Assembly (NCBI RefSeq): GCF_028553785.1
Contig: NZ_CP067136.1
Location: forward strand, 1,364,001 to 1,428,000
Direction of reading: 5' to 3'
Length of the DNA: 64,000 nucleotides
Source: Paracoccus fistulariae
Lineage (GTDB): Bacteria > Pseudomonadota > Alphaproteobacteria > Rhodobacterales > Rhodobacteraceae
Part shown: piece after piece, positions 52,838 through 62,117 of the stretch
Position numbering within the stretch: position 1 is the first letter of the stretch
Layout of the letters: each line of letters opens with the position of its first letter
The notes under the pieces: generated by a model
What the model saw: only the letters and a program-made list of their open reading frames with translations
The model's database searches: none
What the model was told of the DNA's origin: nothing
Position numbers and translations under genes: made by a program

Positions 52838-53148
52838 GGCAGGTGAAACATCGGGATCAGGGGCACCGCGACCGGCTCGTTATCCTCATGCGTCACCATG
52901 AGATCGGCCATATGCGCCCACCATTTGCGCATCACCGGATGATCCGGCAGCGCATCCAGCCCATGATCGTCGCGACGCCACATCACGCCGAAAAGGGCGT
53001 TCGTTTCAGGGTCGAGGTGGATCGAATAATCCTCGACCCCGGCCTGACGCAGCAGCGCCGCCAGTTCGGGCCAGATCGCATCGTGGCGGCGCCGGTATTC
53101 ATCAGCCGCACCGGGATTAAGCATCATGCGAAACGCGTATTTCTGCAT
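52834..53148 (-). CDS. rhaU: L-rhamnose mutarotase
   Basis: A 104-residue RhaU/RhaM-type mutarotase (ferredoxin-like fold), the exact length of E. coli RhaM. Key segments: the catalytic-type H in [11 protein letters not shown] (about 22-32), YSIHLDPE and the C-terminal WWAHMADLM. It interconverts alpha and beta L-rhamnose so that the isomerase receives the right anomer. The start at 53148 ([10 protein letters not shown]) has GGAGGCGG before it and overlaps the rhaQ stop by one base. Confidence 0.93.
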   Translation of the reverse strand: MQKYAFRMMLNPGAADEYRRRHDAIWPELAALLRQAGVEDYSIHLDPETNALFGVMWRRDDHGLDALPDHPVMRKWWAHMADLMVTHEDNEPVAVPLIPMFHLP

Positions 53149-54158
53149 CACCGCCTCCTCAGCATGAACCAAAGGCGCGGCAAGGCGATCACGCCAATCA
53201 GCAGCGCGCCCACGATGATCGACATCACGATCCCCGGCACATTCAGAAGGCCCAGTCCGAAGGTGACCAGCCCCATGACAAATGCAGCCAGAACAACGCC
53301 CGGAATCGACCCGGCGCCGCCCAGAATGCTGACCCCGCCCAGCACCACGATGGTCACGACCTCAAGTTCGAAACCGGTGGCGATGGATGGCCGGGTCGAT
53401 CCAAGGCGAGAGGTCAGGCAGATCGCGGCAATGCCGCTGAGAAGACCGGTCAGCAGGAACAGGATGAACTTCACCCGCTCGACCCGGATGCCCGAAAAGC
53501 GCGCGGCAGTCGCGTTATTGCCAATCGCATAGACGGCACGCCCGAAATTGGTGCGGTGCAGCAGCACGCCGAAAATCAGCGCGGCAATCGCGAAGATCAC
53601 CAGTTCAACGGTGATGACCCAGAACACGTAACCCTGACCGAACCAGGCGAAGCTGGGCGGATAGCCGGTAAAGGCACCATCGCCCAGCACGATATAGCTG
53701 ATCCCGCGAAACAGGCTCATCGTGCCGATGGTGACGACGATTGAAGGCAGGCCAAACCGCGCCACCAGAATGCCGTTGAACGCCCCGCATGCCAGACCCG
53801 TGCCAAGCCCAAGAAGCACGATCACGAAGGTCGAAGCCCCCTCGGTCATGGCCACCCCCATCACGGTCGAGGCCAGCGCAATGATGGCACCCACCGACAG
53901 GTCGATTTCGCCCGCGATGATCAGCATCGCCATGGCAAAGGCGATCATGGCCTTTTCCGTAAAGTTGAATGTCGCGTCGCTAAGGTTCCACGGATCAAGG
54001 AAATAGGGTGAGGCAAGGCTGTTCAGGATGAAGATCGCGACAGCCACGATCAGCAGCAGCGCCTCCCAGCTTTTCAGCAGCCGTGCGCCCGGACGCGTCA
54101 GCCGGTCGGGGATCTGCCGTCCCGTCGCCCGCATCGGGGTTTCTTCGGTGGTGCTCAT
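53148..54158 (-). CDS. rhaQ: Rhamnose ABC transporter permease, RhaQ
   Basis: A 336-residue CUT2-type permease with about 8-10 helices, segment [17 protein letters not shown] (about 81-97) and [17 protein letters not shown] near the C-terminus. It forms a heterodimer with RhaP, as in the Rhizobium leguminosarum rhamnose importer. The start overlaps the rhaP stop by 4 bases and the stop is coupled to rhaU. Confidence 0.92.
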   Translation of the reverse strand: MSTTEETPMRATGRQIPDRLTRPGARLLKSWEALLLIVAVAIFILNSLASPYFLDPWNLSDATFNFTEKAMIAFAMAMLIIAGEIDLSVGAIIALASTVMGVAMTEGASTFVIVLLGLGTGLACGAFNGILVARFGLPSIVVTIGTMSLFRGISYIVLGDGAFTGYPPSFAWFGQGYVFWVITVELVIFAIAALIFGVLLHRTNFGRAVYAIGNNATAARFSGIRVERVKFILFLLTGLLSGIAAICLTSRLGSTRPSIATGFELEVVTIVVLGGVSILGGAGSIPGVVLAAFVMGLVTFGLGLLNVPGIVMSIIVGALLIGVIALPRLWFMLRRR

Positions 54159-55126
54159 GCCTGCTCCTCCGCTTGTCTCAGGATGATGCGGCCAGACTCT
54201 CGTTGGCTGGCGGCATGGACGGCAATCGCGATCAGGATGGCCGCACCCGAAATCGCCATCTGCCAGAAGGGTGAGATCCCGACGACCGGCAGGGCGTTCT
54301 TGATGATGCCAAGGAACAGCGCGCCCATCACTGCGCCCGCCACAGTGCCCGAACCACCGGTCAGCGCGATGCCCCCGATCACGCAGGCGGCGACAACGTC
54401 AAGTTCGAAGCCAGCCGCGATATCGACATAGGCCACGGCATAGCGCGCAACCCAAAGATAGCCCGTCAATCCTGCCAATGCGCCGGCGATGACAAAGGCC
54501 GCAAATTGCGTGCGCCCGACCGAGATCCCGGTATAGACCGCCGCATGCGGGTTCCCACCCACGGCATAAAAGGCGCGGCCAAGGGGGGTGCGGCTCAGCA
54601 GGACCGCCACGCCCAGAATGGCCAGAATGGCGATCCAGGCCATCACCGGCAGACCAAGGATCATGGCTCGGGGAAAGGCCTTGAAGGCATCGCTCATCTG
54701 ATGGGCATTGATCCATGCGCCGCCGGTCAGCAGAAAGATCGTGCCGCGATAGATCGTCATCGTACCCAGCGTGACAACGATCGAGGGGATCGCCAGCTTC
54801 CAGACCAGAAGGCCGTTGACTGCGCCAAGGGCAGCGCCCAGCGCAACGACAGTCGGCAGGATCACCGGCAGGGGGATCCCGGCGCCATCCAACAGCGCCG
54901 CGACCATTCCGCACAGCGCCAGATTTGCCGCCACCGAAAGGTCGATACATCTGGTCAGGATCACGATCATCTGCCCCAGCGCAAGAAGGATCAGCGGCGA
55001 GGTGTCGGTGAACACCTTGGCCAGATTGCGCGGCGTGACGAAGCCCGGAAATCGGGCCGCAATCGCGATCAGCAGGGCCAGTATGGCGAAGGCCAGGATC
55101 AGTTCGCGGGATCTGAGCAGGCTCAT
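54155..55126 (-). CDS. rhaP: Rhamnose ABC transporter permease, RhaP
   Basis: A 323-residue CUT2-type permease with segment ILTRCIDLSVAANLALCG, a variant of the usual GGIDLSVG, and CVIGGIALTGGSGTVAGAVMG. It is the second permease of the system, overlapping rhaT and rhaQ by 4 bases each (ATGA). The two permease genes distinguish this importer from the single-permease CUT2 systems at 20 kb and 28 kb. Confidence 0.92.
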   Translation of the reverse strand: MSLLRSRELILAFAILALLIAIAARFPGFVTPRNLAKVFTDTSPLILLALGQMIVILTRCIDLSVAANLALCGMVAALLDGAGIPLPVILPTVVALGAALGAVNGLLVWKLAIPSIVVTLGTMTIYRGTIFLLTGGAWINAHQMSDAFKAFPRAMILGLPVMAWIAILAILGVAVLLSRTPLGRAFYAVGGNPHAAVYTGISVGRTQFAAFVIAGALAGLTGYLWVARYAVAYVDIAAGFELDVVAACVIGGIALTGGSGTVAGAVMGALFLGIIKNALPVVGISPFWQMAISGAAILIAIAVHAASQRESGRIILRQAEEQA

Positions 55127-56652
55127 GCGGCGACCCCTTCGATCCCGACGGCGGCACGCACCAGATGCTCGGGCGTCATCCTGTCCCGGTCGAACTGGCC
55201 GACGATACGCCCTTCACGCATCACGATCACGCGGTCGGACATGCCCAGCACCTCGGGGATCTCGCTTGAGACCATGATGACGGCAAGGCCCTGCGCGGCA
55301 AGTTCAGACATGAAATCATAGACCGCGGCCTTTGATCCGATGTCGATCCCCTTGGTCGGCTCATCAAGAATGATGATCCGCGGGCGCGTGGCCAGCCATT
55401 TGGCGATGACCACTTTCTGCTGATTGCCGCCCGACAATTGGCCGATTTCCTGATCCAGACTCGCGGCGCGCAGATCAAGCCGCTGGGTATAGTCGCGGGC
55501 CAGCGCAAATTCCTCTGCCTGTCGCAGGAAACCGGAACGGCTGGTCCGGGCCAGTGATGGCAGCGTCACGTTCTGATAGATGGGCAGCCCCTTGACGGTG
55601 CCTTGCCGCCCGCGATCCTCGGGAACATAGACGATACCGGCATCCACGGCCTGCGCGGTCGAGCGGATGACCTTCACATCATCGCCAATCCGTGTCGCGC
55701 CCCGTGATGGCTGCGTGATGCCAAACAGCGCCTGCATCAGCTCTGACCGGCCAGCGCCGACCAGCCCGTAGAACCCCAGGATCTCACCTTCGTGCAATGT
55801 GAAGTTTATGTCATCGAACTCGGTCGGATGCGCATAGCCTGCCACGGTCAGCACCGGCCCGCCAATCGTCGCCGGGCGCTTGGGATAGATCTGATCGACC
55901 GAGCGGCCGACCATCAGCTGAACCAGCTCTGCCTCATTCGTCGCGGCGATCTGACCCTCATCGACGAATTGACCATCGCGGAACACCGTCCAGCGATCGG
56001 CAATGCGGAAAATCTCGTCGAATTTATGGCTGATGAACAGGATCGCCTTGCCCTGCGCCTTCAGCTTTTCAACCAGTTCGTAAAGTTCGGCGATTTCCTT
56101 ATGGGACAGCGCCGCCGTCGGCTCATCCATGATCACGACACGCGCATCGATCGACAGGGCGCGCGCAATCGCGACAAGGTGCTTGCTGGCGATCCCCAGA
56201 TCGTGAAGCTTTGCGCCCGGATCAAGATCGGCGCCGATGCTTTGCAGGATTTCTGACGCGCGGCGGCGCATCGCGCGACGGTCGATGAGGCCAAAGGACC
56301 CGCGCGGCGCATGGCCGATGAAGATATTCTCGGCCACCGTCAACTCGTCGAAAAGAACCGTTTCCTGATGGATCGCGGTTACACCCGCCTGCCCCGCCAC
56401 CTGCGCGGTTGGCAAGGCGACCTCGATGCCGTCAATCAGGATCTGCCCCTCTTCGGGCTGATAGATCCCGGTCAGAACCTTGACGATAGTGGATTTTCCC
56501 GCGCCGTTTTCCCCGATCAGCGCGGTGACCTGACCCGGATAGAGATCCAGCAGCACGCCATCAAGCGCGCGCACACCGGGAAATGTCTTGACGATGCCGC
56601 GCAGCGACAGCACGGGGGCTGCGCCATCCTGCGGCACAAGATCGGCCTGCAT
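55123..56652 (-). CDS. rhaT: Rhamnose ABC transporter double ATPase, RhaT
   Basis: A 509-residue fused double ATPase. Domain 1 has GENGAGKST, a weak signature region LGIASKHLVAIARAL and Walker B VVIMDEPTAAL. Domain 2 has degenerate Walker A GLVGAGRSE, signature LSGGNQQKVVIAKWL and Walker B IIILDEPTKGID. The start at 56652 (MQADLVPQDG) has AAGGAAA. It follows rhaS after 67 bp that contain a hairpin. The same gene name is used for an unrelated proton symporter in E. coli; this is the ABC protein of the Rhizobium nomenclature. Confidence 0.92.
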   Translation of the reverse strand: MQADLVPQDGAAPVLSLRGIVKTFPGVRALDGVLLDLYPGQVTALIGENGAGKSTIVKVLTGIYQPEEGQILIDGIEVALPTAQVAGQAGVTAIHQETVLFDELTVAENIFIGHAPRGSFGLIDRRAMRRRASEILQSIGADLDPGAKLHDLGIASKHLVAIARALSIDARVVIMDEPTAALSHKEIAELYELVEKLKAQGKAILFISHKFDEIFRIADRWTVFRDGQFVDEGQIAATNEAELVQLMVGRSVDQIYPKRPATIGGPVLTVAGYAHPTEFDDINFTLHEGEILGFYGLVGAGRSELMQALFGITQPSRGATRIGDDVKVIRSTAQAVDAGIVYVPEDRGRQGTVKGLPIYQNVTLPSLARTSRSGFLRQAEEFALARDYTQRLDLRAASLDQEIGQLSGGNQQKVVIAKWLATRPRIIILDEPTKGIDIGSKAAVYDFMSELAAQGLAVIMVSSEIPEVLGMSDRVIVMREGRIVGQFDRDRMTPEHLVRAAVGIEGVAA

Positions 56653-56680
56653 ATGACGTTTCCTTCGACAGATAAAAGAT

Positions 56681-56705
56681 GGTCCGCGCCTGGCGCACGC
56701 GGACC
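56681..56705 (-). other. Intercistronic hairpin between rhaS and rhaT
   Basis: Perfect 8-bp stem GGTCCGCG (56681-56688) and CGCGGACC (56698-56705) with a 9-base loop and no T run. It sits directly after the binding-protein gene, where it can stabilise a short rhaS message relative to the rest of the operon. Compare the element at 20622-20652. Confidence 0.6.
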
Positions 56706-56719
56706 GGAACTTGCCGGTT

Positions 56720-57718
56720 TCAGAAGACCGAGCTGAACTCGTCCACGTTGCTTGCGTCATAGACGAAGGGGTCGGCCATGGCGGCCTCGGTATTGTCGTC
56801 CAGAACCACCTCGCCCATGCGGCCGATGGGAATGGTCGCGCCCGGCTCGGCCGTCGCGTCGCCCTTGGCAAGGTGATATGCGATCATCGTGGCGGAATAG
56901 CCCAGATCGATCGGGTTCCAGATCGCGAAGGATTGCGAAGCCCCGGATTTGACATGACCCGCCATTTCCGAGGGCAGGCCAAGGCCCGTCACATTCACCT
57001 CTCCGATCTTGCCGGCATCGGTGACAGCCTGCGCGGCGGCCACGATCCCGACCGAGGTCGGCGCGATGATGGCCCTGAGATCGGGATAGGTCTGGATAAG
57101 GCCCTGCGTCTCACGATAGGATTTGTCGGCAAGATCATCGCCATAGACAGTGCCGACGATCTCGACATCGGGATAATCGCCCGCCACCTTGTTCATCTCT
57201 TCGATCCATGTGTTCTGGTTCGTCGATGTGGTCGTCGCCGACAGCACGGCGACCTGGCCGCCCTCGGCTGGCAGGTGGTCGGCGGCAAGCTTGATGATCA
57301 TATTGCCGATCAGCGGCGCAGAAGACGGGTTCAGTTGCATCTGGCGACCCTCGGCCGCGACGCCCGAATCCCAACTGATCACGGTAATGCCGCGATCCAT
57401 GGCTTTCTTGAGTGTCGGCACCAGCGCATCGGTATCATTGGCGCTGACCGCGATTGCATCGACACGCTGGGCGATCAGGCTGTTGATAACCTCGATCTGG
57501 CCCTCGGCGGTGGTGTCGGTCGGTCCGGTATAGATGATTTCGACATTGCCAAGTTCGGCCGCAGCTTCTTCTGCACCTTTATTGGCGGCCTCGAAAAAGC
57601 CGATCCCAAGTGCCTTCACGACCAGCGCGATACGCATGTCGTCCTGGGCCTGCGCGTTCCCCGCCATCATGGCGGATGCCAGTGCAACGCTGGTCAGTAT
57701 GTTCGTCAGTTTACTCAT
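56720..57718 (-). CDS. rhaS: Periplasmic rhamnose-binding protein, RhaS
   Basis: A 332-residue type 1 periplasmic binding protein with a signal peptide (cleavage near AQA-QD at about 24). It continues MRIALVVKALGIGFFEAANKGAEEA, with later segments AIAVSANDTDALVP and VLSATTTSTNQNTW. Binding-protein genes of this kind head the rhamnose ABC operon in Rhizobium. It lies 27 bp after rhaR and is followed by the hairpin above, so it may be produced in excess of the membrane parts. Confidence 0.92.
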   Translation of the reverse strand: MSKLTNILTSVALASAMMAGNAQAQDDMRIALVVKALGIGFFEAANKGAEEAAAELGNVEIIYTGPTDTTAEGQIEVINSLIAQRVDAIAVSANDTDALVPTLKKAMDRGITVISWDSGVAAEGRQMQLNPSSAPLIGNMIIKLAADHLPAEGGQVAVLSATTTSTNQNTWIEEMNKVAGDYPDVEIVGTVYGDDLADKSYRETQGLIQTYPDLRAIIAPTSVGIVAAAQAVTDAGKIGEVNVTGLGLPSEMAGHVKSGASQSFAIWNPIDLGYSATMIAYHLAKGDATAEPGATIPIGRMGEVVLDDNTEAAMADPFVYDASNVDEFSSVF

Positions 57719-57745
57719 CTGTTCCTCCCTTTGATCCGCAAAGCG

Positions 57746-58552
57746 CTACCGCTCTGCGCTTTTCTTTCGGTCGGTCGCGGCCACCTCGGCCACGATCAGC
57801 CTGATTTCGGCGGCCTCCAGCATCTGGGCGACATGATCCTCGATCCCGTCATCGGTGATGACGGTGTGAATGCGGCTCAGCGGGCACAGCAGCAGGCTGG
57901 ATCGCTGACCGAATTTCGAGCTGTCGGCCAGAACCACCAGTTCATCCGCCTGATCTATCAGCTTCTGCTCGGCCTGAATCAGAAGCGGGTCACCTTCCAT
58001 GAGGCCAAGGGGACCAAGCCCACGACAGCCCATGAACATCCGGCTGGCGCAGAAATGATCGCTGCCATCGGCATCGAAGGGCGACAGGATGATATTCTGT
58101 TCGCGATAGATGGCGCCGGCCGGCAGCAGGACCGTATTCTTGGATTGCTTCAGCAGATGCTCGGCAATGGGAAAGCTGTTGGTAAAGACCTGCATCCGCT
58201 TGGCCGTCAGCGGGTGGACCATCTGGAAGGTGGTGGTGCCGCCATTGATGATGATGGCATCGCCGTCCTGACACAGATCGACAGCGGCGCGCGCGATTGC
58301 GCGCTTCTGCGCGATGTTGATCGTTTCATTAAAGGCAAAGGGTCGTGCGTTGATGCCGACAAATTGAGGCGGTGAAATCGCCTCTGCGCCACCACGAACG
58401 CGGCGCAGCTTCTTGGCCATGTGCAAATGAGCGATATCCCGGCGCACTGTGGCCTCGGACGCGCCGGTCAGGTCACATAAATCGCTGACGGTGACCACCG
58501 GCCTTTCCTGAACGGCCGACAGAATGATGCGGTGACGCTCGGTTTCCAACAT
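57746..58552 (-). CDS. rhaR: DeoR-family regulator of rhamnose catabolism, RhaR
   Basis: A 268-residue DeoR-type regulator. It has an N-terminal helix-turn-helix (about 6-57, containing TVSDLCDLTGASEATVRRDIAHL) and a C-terminal sugar-phosphate domain with NGGTTTFQMVHPL and TNSFPIAEHL. The start at 58552 (MLETERHRII) follows GGGAGAG; the frame upstream is open for another 51 bases but has no support. It is first in rhaRSTPQUK and divergent from rhaDI, with mirrored operator-like arms in between. It is unrelated to the AraC-type RhaR of E. coli. Confidence 0.9.
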   Translation of the reverse strand: MLETERHRIILSAVQERPVVTVSDLCDLTGASEATVRRDIAHLHMAKKLRRVRGGAEAISPPQFVGINARPFAFNETINIAQKRAIARAAVDLCQDGDAIIINGGTTTFQMVHPLTAKRMQVFTNSFPIAEHLLKQSKNTVLLPAGAIYREQNIILSPFDADGSDHFCASRMFMGCRGLGPLGLMEGDPLLIQAEQKLIDQADELVVLADSSKFGQRSSLLLCPLSRIHTVITDDGIEDHVAQMLEAAEIRLIVAEVAATDRKKSAER

Positions 58553-58597
58553 AAGATTCTCTCCCTTGCCTGGCAGCTTCTCAAAGTTAAGACGCAT

Positions 58598-58670
58598 AGT
58601 CAATCATAAACAATCAAAATTTGCATTTATTGATCGGTTTAAGATTGCATTTGATCGTTTTTGATTGACT
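58598..58670. promoter_or_regulatory. RhaR operator-like mirrored repeats between rhaR and rhaD
   Basis: Two 21-base arms, 58598-58618 and 58650-58670, are inverted copies of each other with only two mismatches. Each ends in TGATTGACT (or its complement) and contains TTTGAT(T/C)GTTT. A third, partial copy TTGATCGGTTT lies between them at 58630-58640. The two full arms sit symmetrically in front of rhaR (minus) and rhaD (plus), so both transcripts are probably controlled by RhaR binding here. Confidence 0.75.
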
Positions 58671-58736
58671 TTAGCCCTGATGATGTCGTATCGGCAGTCT
58701 CAGCACAGGCATTCGCCGCGATCCAGGGAGGCATCC

Positions 58737-60839
58737 ATGACTATCAATCACACCGGCAATCGGCTGGAAAACCTTTGGGACGACACCGAAGCCGCATCGA
58801 TGAGCGAATCGGAAAAGCTGCTCTATCGCTCGAATCTGCTGGGATCGGACAAGCGGGTGACCAATTATGGCGGGGGCAACACCTCTGCGAAGGTCACGGA
58901 GACCGACCCGCTGACCGGCGAACCGGTTGAGGTGCTTTGGGTAAAGGGCTCGGGTGGCGATATCGGATCAATCAGGATCGATGGCTTCTCGACGCTTTAC
59001 ATGGACAAGCTGCACGCGTTGAAGGGGAAATATCGCGGCGTCGAACACGAGGATGAGATGGTCGCCTACCTGCCCCATTGCACCTTCGGGCTGAACCCGC
59101 GCGCGGCGTCAATCGACACGCCGCTTCATGCCTATGTGCCGCGCAAACATGTCGATCACGTCCATTCGGATGCCATCATCGCGATTGCCGCCTCGGTCAA
59201 CTCGCGGGAATTGACGCAAGAGATCTTTGGCGATGAAATCGGCTGGCTGCCGTGGAAAAAACCCGGATACGAGCTGGGTCTGTGGCTTGAAAAGCTTGCG
59301 CGTGAAAATCCGCAGATGCGCGGGGCCGTTCTGGAAAGCCACGGGCTTTTCACATGGGCCGACGATGCCAGGGATTGCTACCTGACCACGCTTGAAATCA
59401 TCAACAAGGCGGCCGCATGGCTAGAGCGGAAATCCAGCGGCAAAGCAGCCTTTGGCGGCCAGAAAAGCCCGACGCTGAACCCCGAAGAGCGCCGAAACAT
59501 CGCGGCCCGGCTGATGCCGGTCATCCGCGGCCTGATTTCGAAAGATCGCCACAAGGTCGGCCATTTCGATGATCAGGATGCGGTGCTGGAATTTGTCGGC
59601 TCGGCCATGCTGGACGATCTTGCGCCCCTTGGCACGTCTTGCCCCGATCACTTTCTGCGCACGAAGATCAGGCCCCTTGTCATCGATTTCGACCCGGCCG
59701 ATCCCGATCTGGATGCGGTGATTGCAGGCCTTCCCGACGCCGTCGCCGCCTATCGCGATGATTACGCGGCCTATTACGAGCGCTGCAAACATGATGACAG
59801 CCCGGCCCTTCGCGACCCGAATGCCGTGGTTTATCTGGTGCCGGGCGTCGGCATGATCACATTCGCGCTGGACAAGGCCACGGCCCGAATCTCGGGCGAG
59901 TTCTACGTCAACGCCATCAATGTGATGCGCGGCGCCTCGACCGTCAGCACCTATCAGGGCCTGCCCGAGCAGGAAGCCTTCGATATCGAATACTGGCTGT
60001 TGGAAGAGGCCAAGTTGCAGCGCATGCCCAAGCCGAAATCGCTTGCGGGGCGCGTCGCGCTGGTGACGGGTGGCGCGGGCGGGATTGGCGCCGCAACCGC
60101 CGAACGCTTCCTGCGCGAAGGCGCCTGCGTCATGCTGGCCGATATTGATGCGGATGCGCTGACCTCGGTCAAAACCGGCTTGGACGCGCAATTCGGTGCG
60201 GATGTGGTGCGAACGGTGCTGATGAATGTCACCGACGAAGATCAGGTCATCGCCGCCTTTGACGATCTGGCTGTCGAATTCGGCGGCAACGACATTCTGG
60301 TCTCGAATGCCGGTATTGCCTCTTCCGCACCGCTGGAAGAGACTACGCTGGCCCTATGGAACAAGAACATGGACATCCTGTCCACCGGCTATTTCCTGGT
60401 CAGCCGCGAGGCGTTCAAGACCTTTCGCAAGCAGGATATCGGCGGCGCCGTGATCTTCGTGGCATCGAAGAACGGGCTTGCGGCAAGCCCCAATGCCTCG
60501 GCCTACTGCACGGCCAAGGCGGCCGAGATCCATCTGGCCCGCTGCCTTGCGCTGGAGGGCGCCGAGGCAGGTATCCGCGTCAATGTGGTCAATCCCGACG
60601 CCGTTCTGCGCGGCTCGCGGATCTGGTCGGGTGACTGGCTTGACCAGCGTGCCTCGACCTACAAGACCGACAAGGACGGGCTGGAAGAGATGTATCGTCA
60701 ACGATCAATGCTGAAACGCTCGGTACTCCCCGAGGACATCGCCGAAGGCGCCTATTTCTTCGCAAGCGATCTGTCCGCGAAATCGACCGGCAACATTCTT
60801 AACGTGGACGCAGGCAACGTCCAGGCCTTCACGAGGTAA
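58737..60839 (+). CDS. rhaD: Bifunctional rhamnulose-1-phosphate aldolase / short-chain dehydrogenase
   Basis: A 700-residue fusion. The N-terminal class II aldolase part (about 1-420) has GGGNTSAK (45-52) and the metal-binding HVDHVHSD (138-145). The C-terminal SDR part has TGGAGGIG (444-451) and YCTAK (590-594). The aldolase splits L-rhamnulose-1-phosphate into dihydroxyacetone phosphate and L-lactaldehyde; the SDR part then handles lactaldehyde. This fusion is the normal RhaD of Rhizobium and Bacillus-type clusters. The start at 58737 follows GGGAGG; an upstream in-frame ATG at 58665 overlaps the operator. Confidence 0.93.
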   Translation: MTINHTGNRLENLWDDTEAASMSESEKLLYRSNLLGSDKRVTNYGGGNTSAKVTETDPLTGEPVEVLWVKGSGGDIGSIRIDGFSTLYMDKLHALKGKYRGVEHEDEMVAYLPHCTFGLNPRAASIDTPLHAYVPRKHVDHVHSDAIIAIAASVNSRELTQEIFGDEIGWLPWKKPGYELGLWLEKLARENPQMRGAVLESHGLFTWADDARDCYLTTLEIINKAAAWLERKSSGKAAFGGQKSPTLNPEERRNIAARLMPVIRGLISKDRHKVGHFDDQDAVLEFVGSAMLDDLAPLGTSCPDHFLRTKIRPLVIDFDPADPDLDAVIAGLPDAVAAYRDDYAAYYERCKHDDSPALRDPNAVVYLVPGVGMITFALDKATARISGEFYVNAINVMRGASTVSTYQGLPEQEAFDIEYWLLEEAKLQRMPKPKSLAGRVALVTGGAGGIGAATAERFLREGACVMLADIDADALTSVKTGLDAQFGADVVRTVLMNVTDEDQVIAAFDDLAVEFGGNDILVSNAGIASSAPLEETTLALWNKNMDILSTGYFLVSREAFKTFRKQDIGGAVIFVASKNGLAASPNASAYCTAKAAEIHLARCLALEGAEAGIRVNVVNPDAVLRGSRIWSGDWLDQRASTYKTDKDGLEEMYRQRSMLKRSVLPEDIAEGAYFFASDLSAKSTGNILNVDAGNVQAFTR

Positions 60840-60842
60840 GCC

Positions 60843-62117
60843 ATGATCAATGCACAGATTATCGAGGCGGAAAACGCCGCTCGCACGGCCGATCTCAGCG
60901 CGGATTACGACGCCCTTGGCAGCCGGCTGGCACGCCGGGGTATCGACATCGAGGCGCTGACAGCGCGCGCGATGGCCTTTGGCGTGGCCGTGCCAAGTTG
61001 GGGCACCGGAACGGGCGGCACCCGCTTTGCGCGCTTTCCCGGTGAGGGAGAGCCAAACGGCATCATGGACAAGCTGGACGATTGCGCCGTCATTCACCAA
61101 CTGACCGATGCCACCCCCAGCGTCAGCCTGCACATCCCCTGGGACAAGGCCGATCCCGCCTTGCTGCGCGAAAAGGCCGAGGAAACCGGACTGGCCTTCG
61201 ACGCGATGAACTCGAATACGTTTCAGGATCAGCCCGGTCAGGCCCTCAGCTACAAATTCGGATCACTGTCGCATGCTGACAGCGCGACCCGTGAACAGGC
61301 CGTCGCGCATAACCTTGAATGTATCGAGATCGGGCGGCAGATCGGATCAAAGGCATTGACAGTCTGGATCGGCGACGGCTCGAACTTTCCCGGCCAGACC
61401 TCACTGTCGAAACAATTCGATCGCTATCTGGAGTCCATGCACCGGATCTATGCCGGTCTTCCCGATGACTGGCGGATTTTCAGCGAGCACAAGATCTACG
61501 AACCCGCGTTTTACTCCACCGTGGTTCAGGACTGGGGAAGCAGCCTGATGATCGCGCAGGAACTGGGCGAAAAGGCGCAATGTCTTGTCGATCTGGGCCA
61601 TCACGCGCCCAATGTGAACATCGAGATGATCGTGGCGCGGTTGATCCGCGCGGGCAAACTGGGCGGCTTTCATTTCAATGACAGCAAATATGGTGATGAC
61701 GATCTGGATAGCGGCACGATAGAGCCCTTCCGCCTGTTCCTTGTCTTCAACGAGCTTGTCGAGCTTGAGGGCACAGCCGGCCTGGATCTGGCGCATATGA
61801 TCGATCAAAGCCACAATGTCACCGACCCGATAGAAAGCCTGATCATCTCTGCCTGCGAGATCCAGCGCGCCTTTGTTCAGGCCTCGCTGGTGGATCGCAT
61901 CGCGCTGGAAGGTTATCAGCGTGAAAGCGACGCGCTCATGGCCGCGGCCACCTTGCGGGCGGCATTCCGGACCGATGTCGAACCGATCCTGGCCATGGCG
62001 CGCCTTCGCGCGAACGCGGCAATTGACCCGGTGGCGACCTATCGCGCTTCGGCCTATCGTGCCGAGGTCGCGGAAAAGCGCCCGAAATCATCAGGCGCGG
62101 GCGGCGGGATCGTCTAG
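60843..62117 (+). CDS. rhaI: L-rhamnose isomerase, RhaI type
   Basis: A 424-residue TIM-barrel isomerase of the RhaI group (related to Pseudomonas stutzeri-type rhamnose isomerase, not the E. coli RhaA type). It shows metal-site segments SEHKIYEPAFYSTV (about 213-226) and LVDLGHHAPNVNIE, and the later FNDSKYGDDDLDSG. It converts L-rhamnose to L-rhamnulose. It starts 3 bp after rhaD, so the two genes form one transcript divergent from rhaR. Confidence 0.93.
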   Translation: MINAQIIEAENAARTADLSADYDALGSRLARRGIDIEALTARAMAFGVAVPSWGTGTGGTRFARFPGEGEPNGIMDKLDDCAVIHQLTDATPSVSLHIPWDKADPALLREKAEETGLAFDAMNSNTFQDQPGQALSYKFGSLSHADSATREQAVAHNLECIEIGRQIGSKALTVWIGDGSNFPGQTSLSKQFDRYLESMHRIYAGLPDDWRIFSEHKIYEPAFYSTVVQDWGSSLMIAQELGEKAQCLVDLGHHAPNVNIEMIVARLIRAGKLGGFHFNDSKYGDDDLDSGTIEPFRLFLVFNELVELEGTAGLDLAHMIDQSHNVTDPIESLIISACEIQRAFVQASLVDRIALEGYQRESDALMAAATLRAAFRTDVEPILAMARLRANAAIDPVATYRASAYRAEVAEKRPKSSGAGGGIV

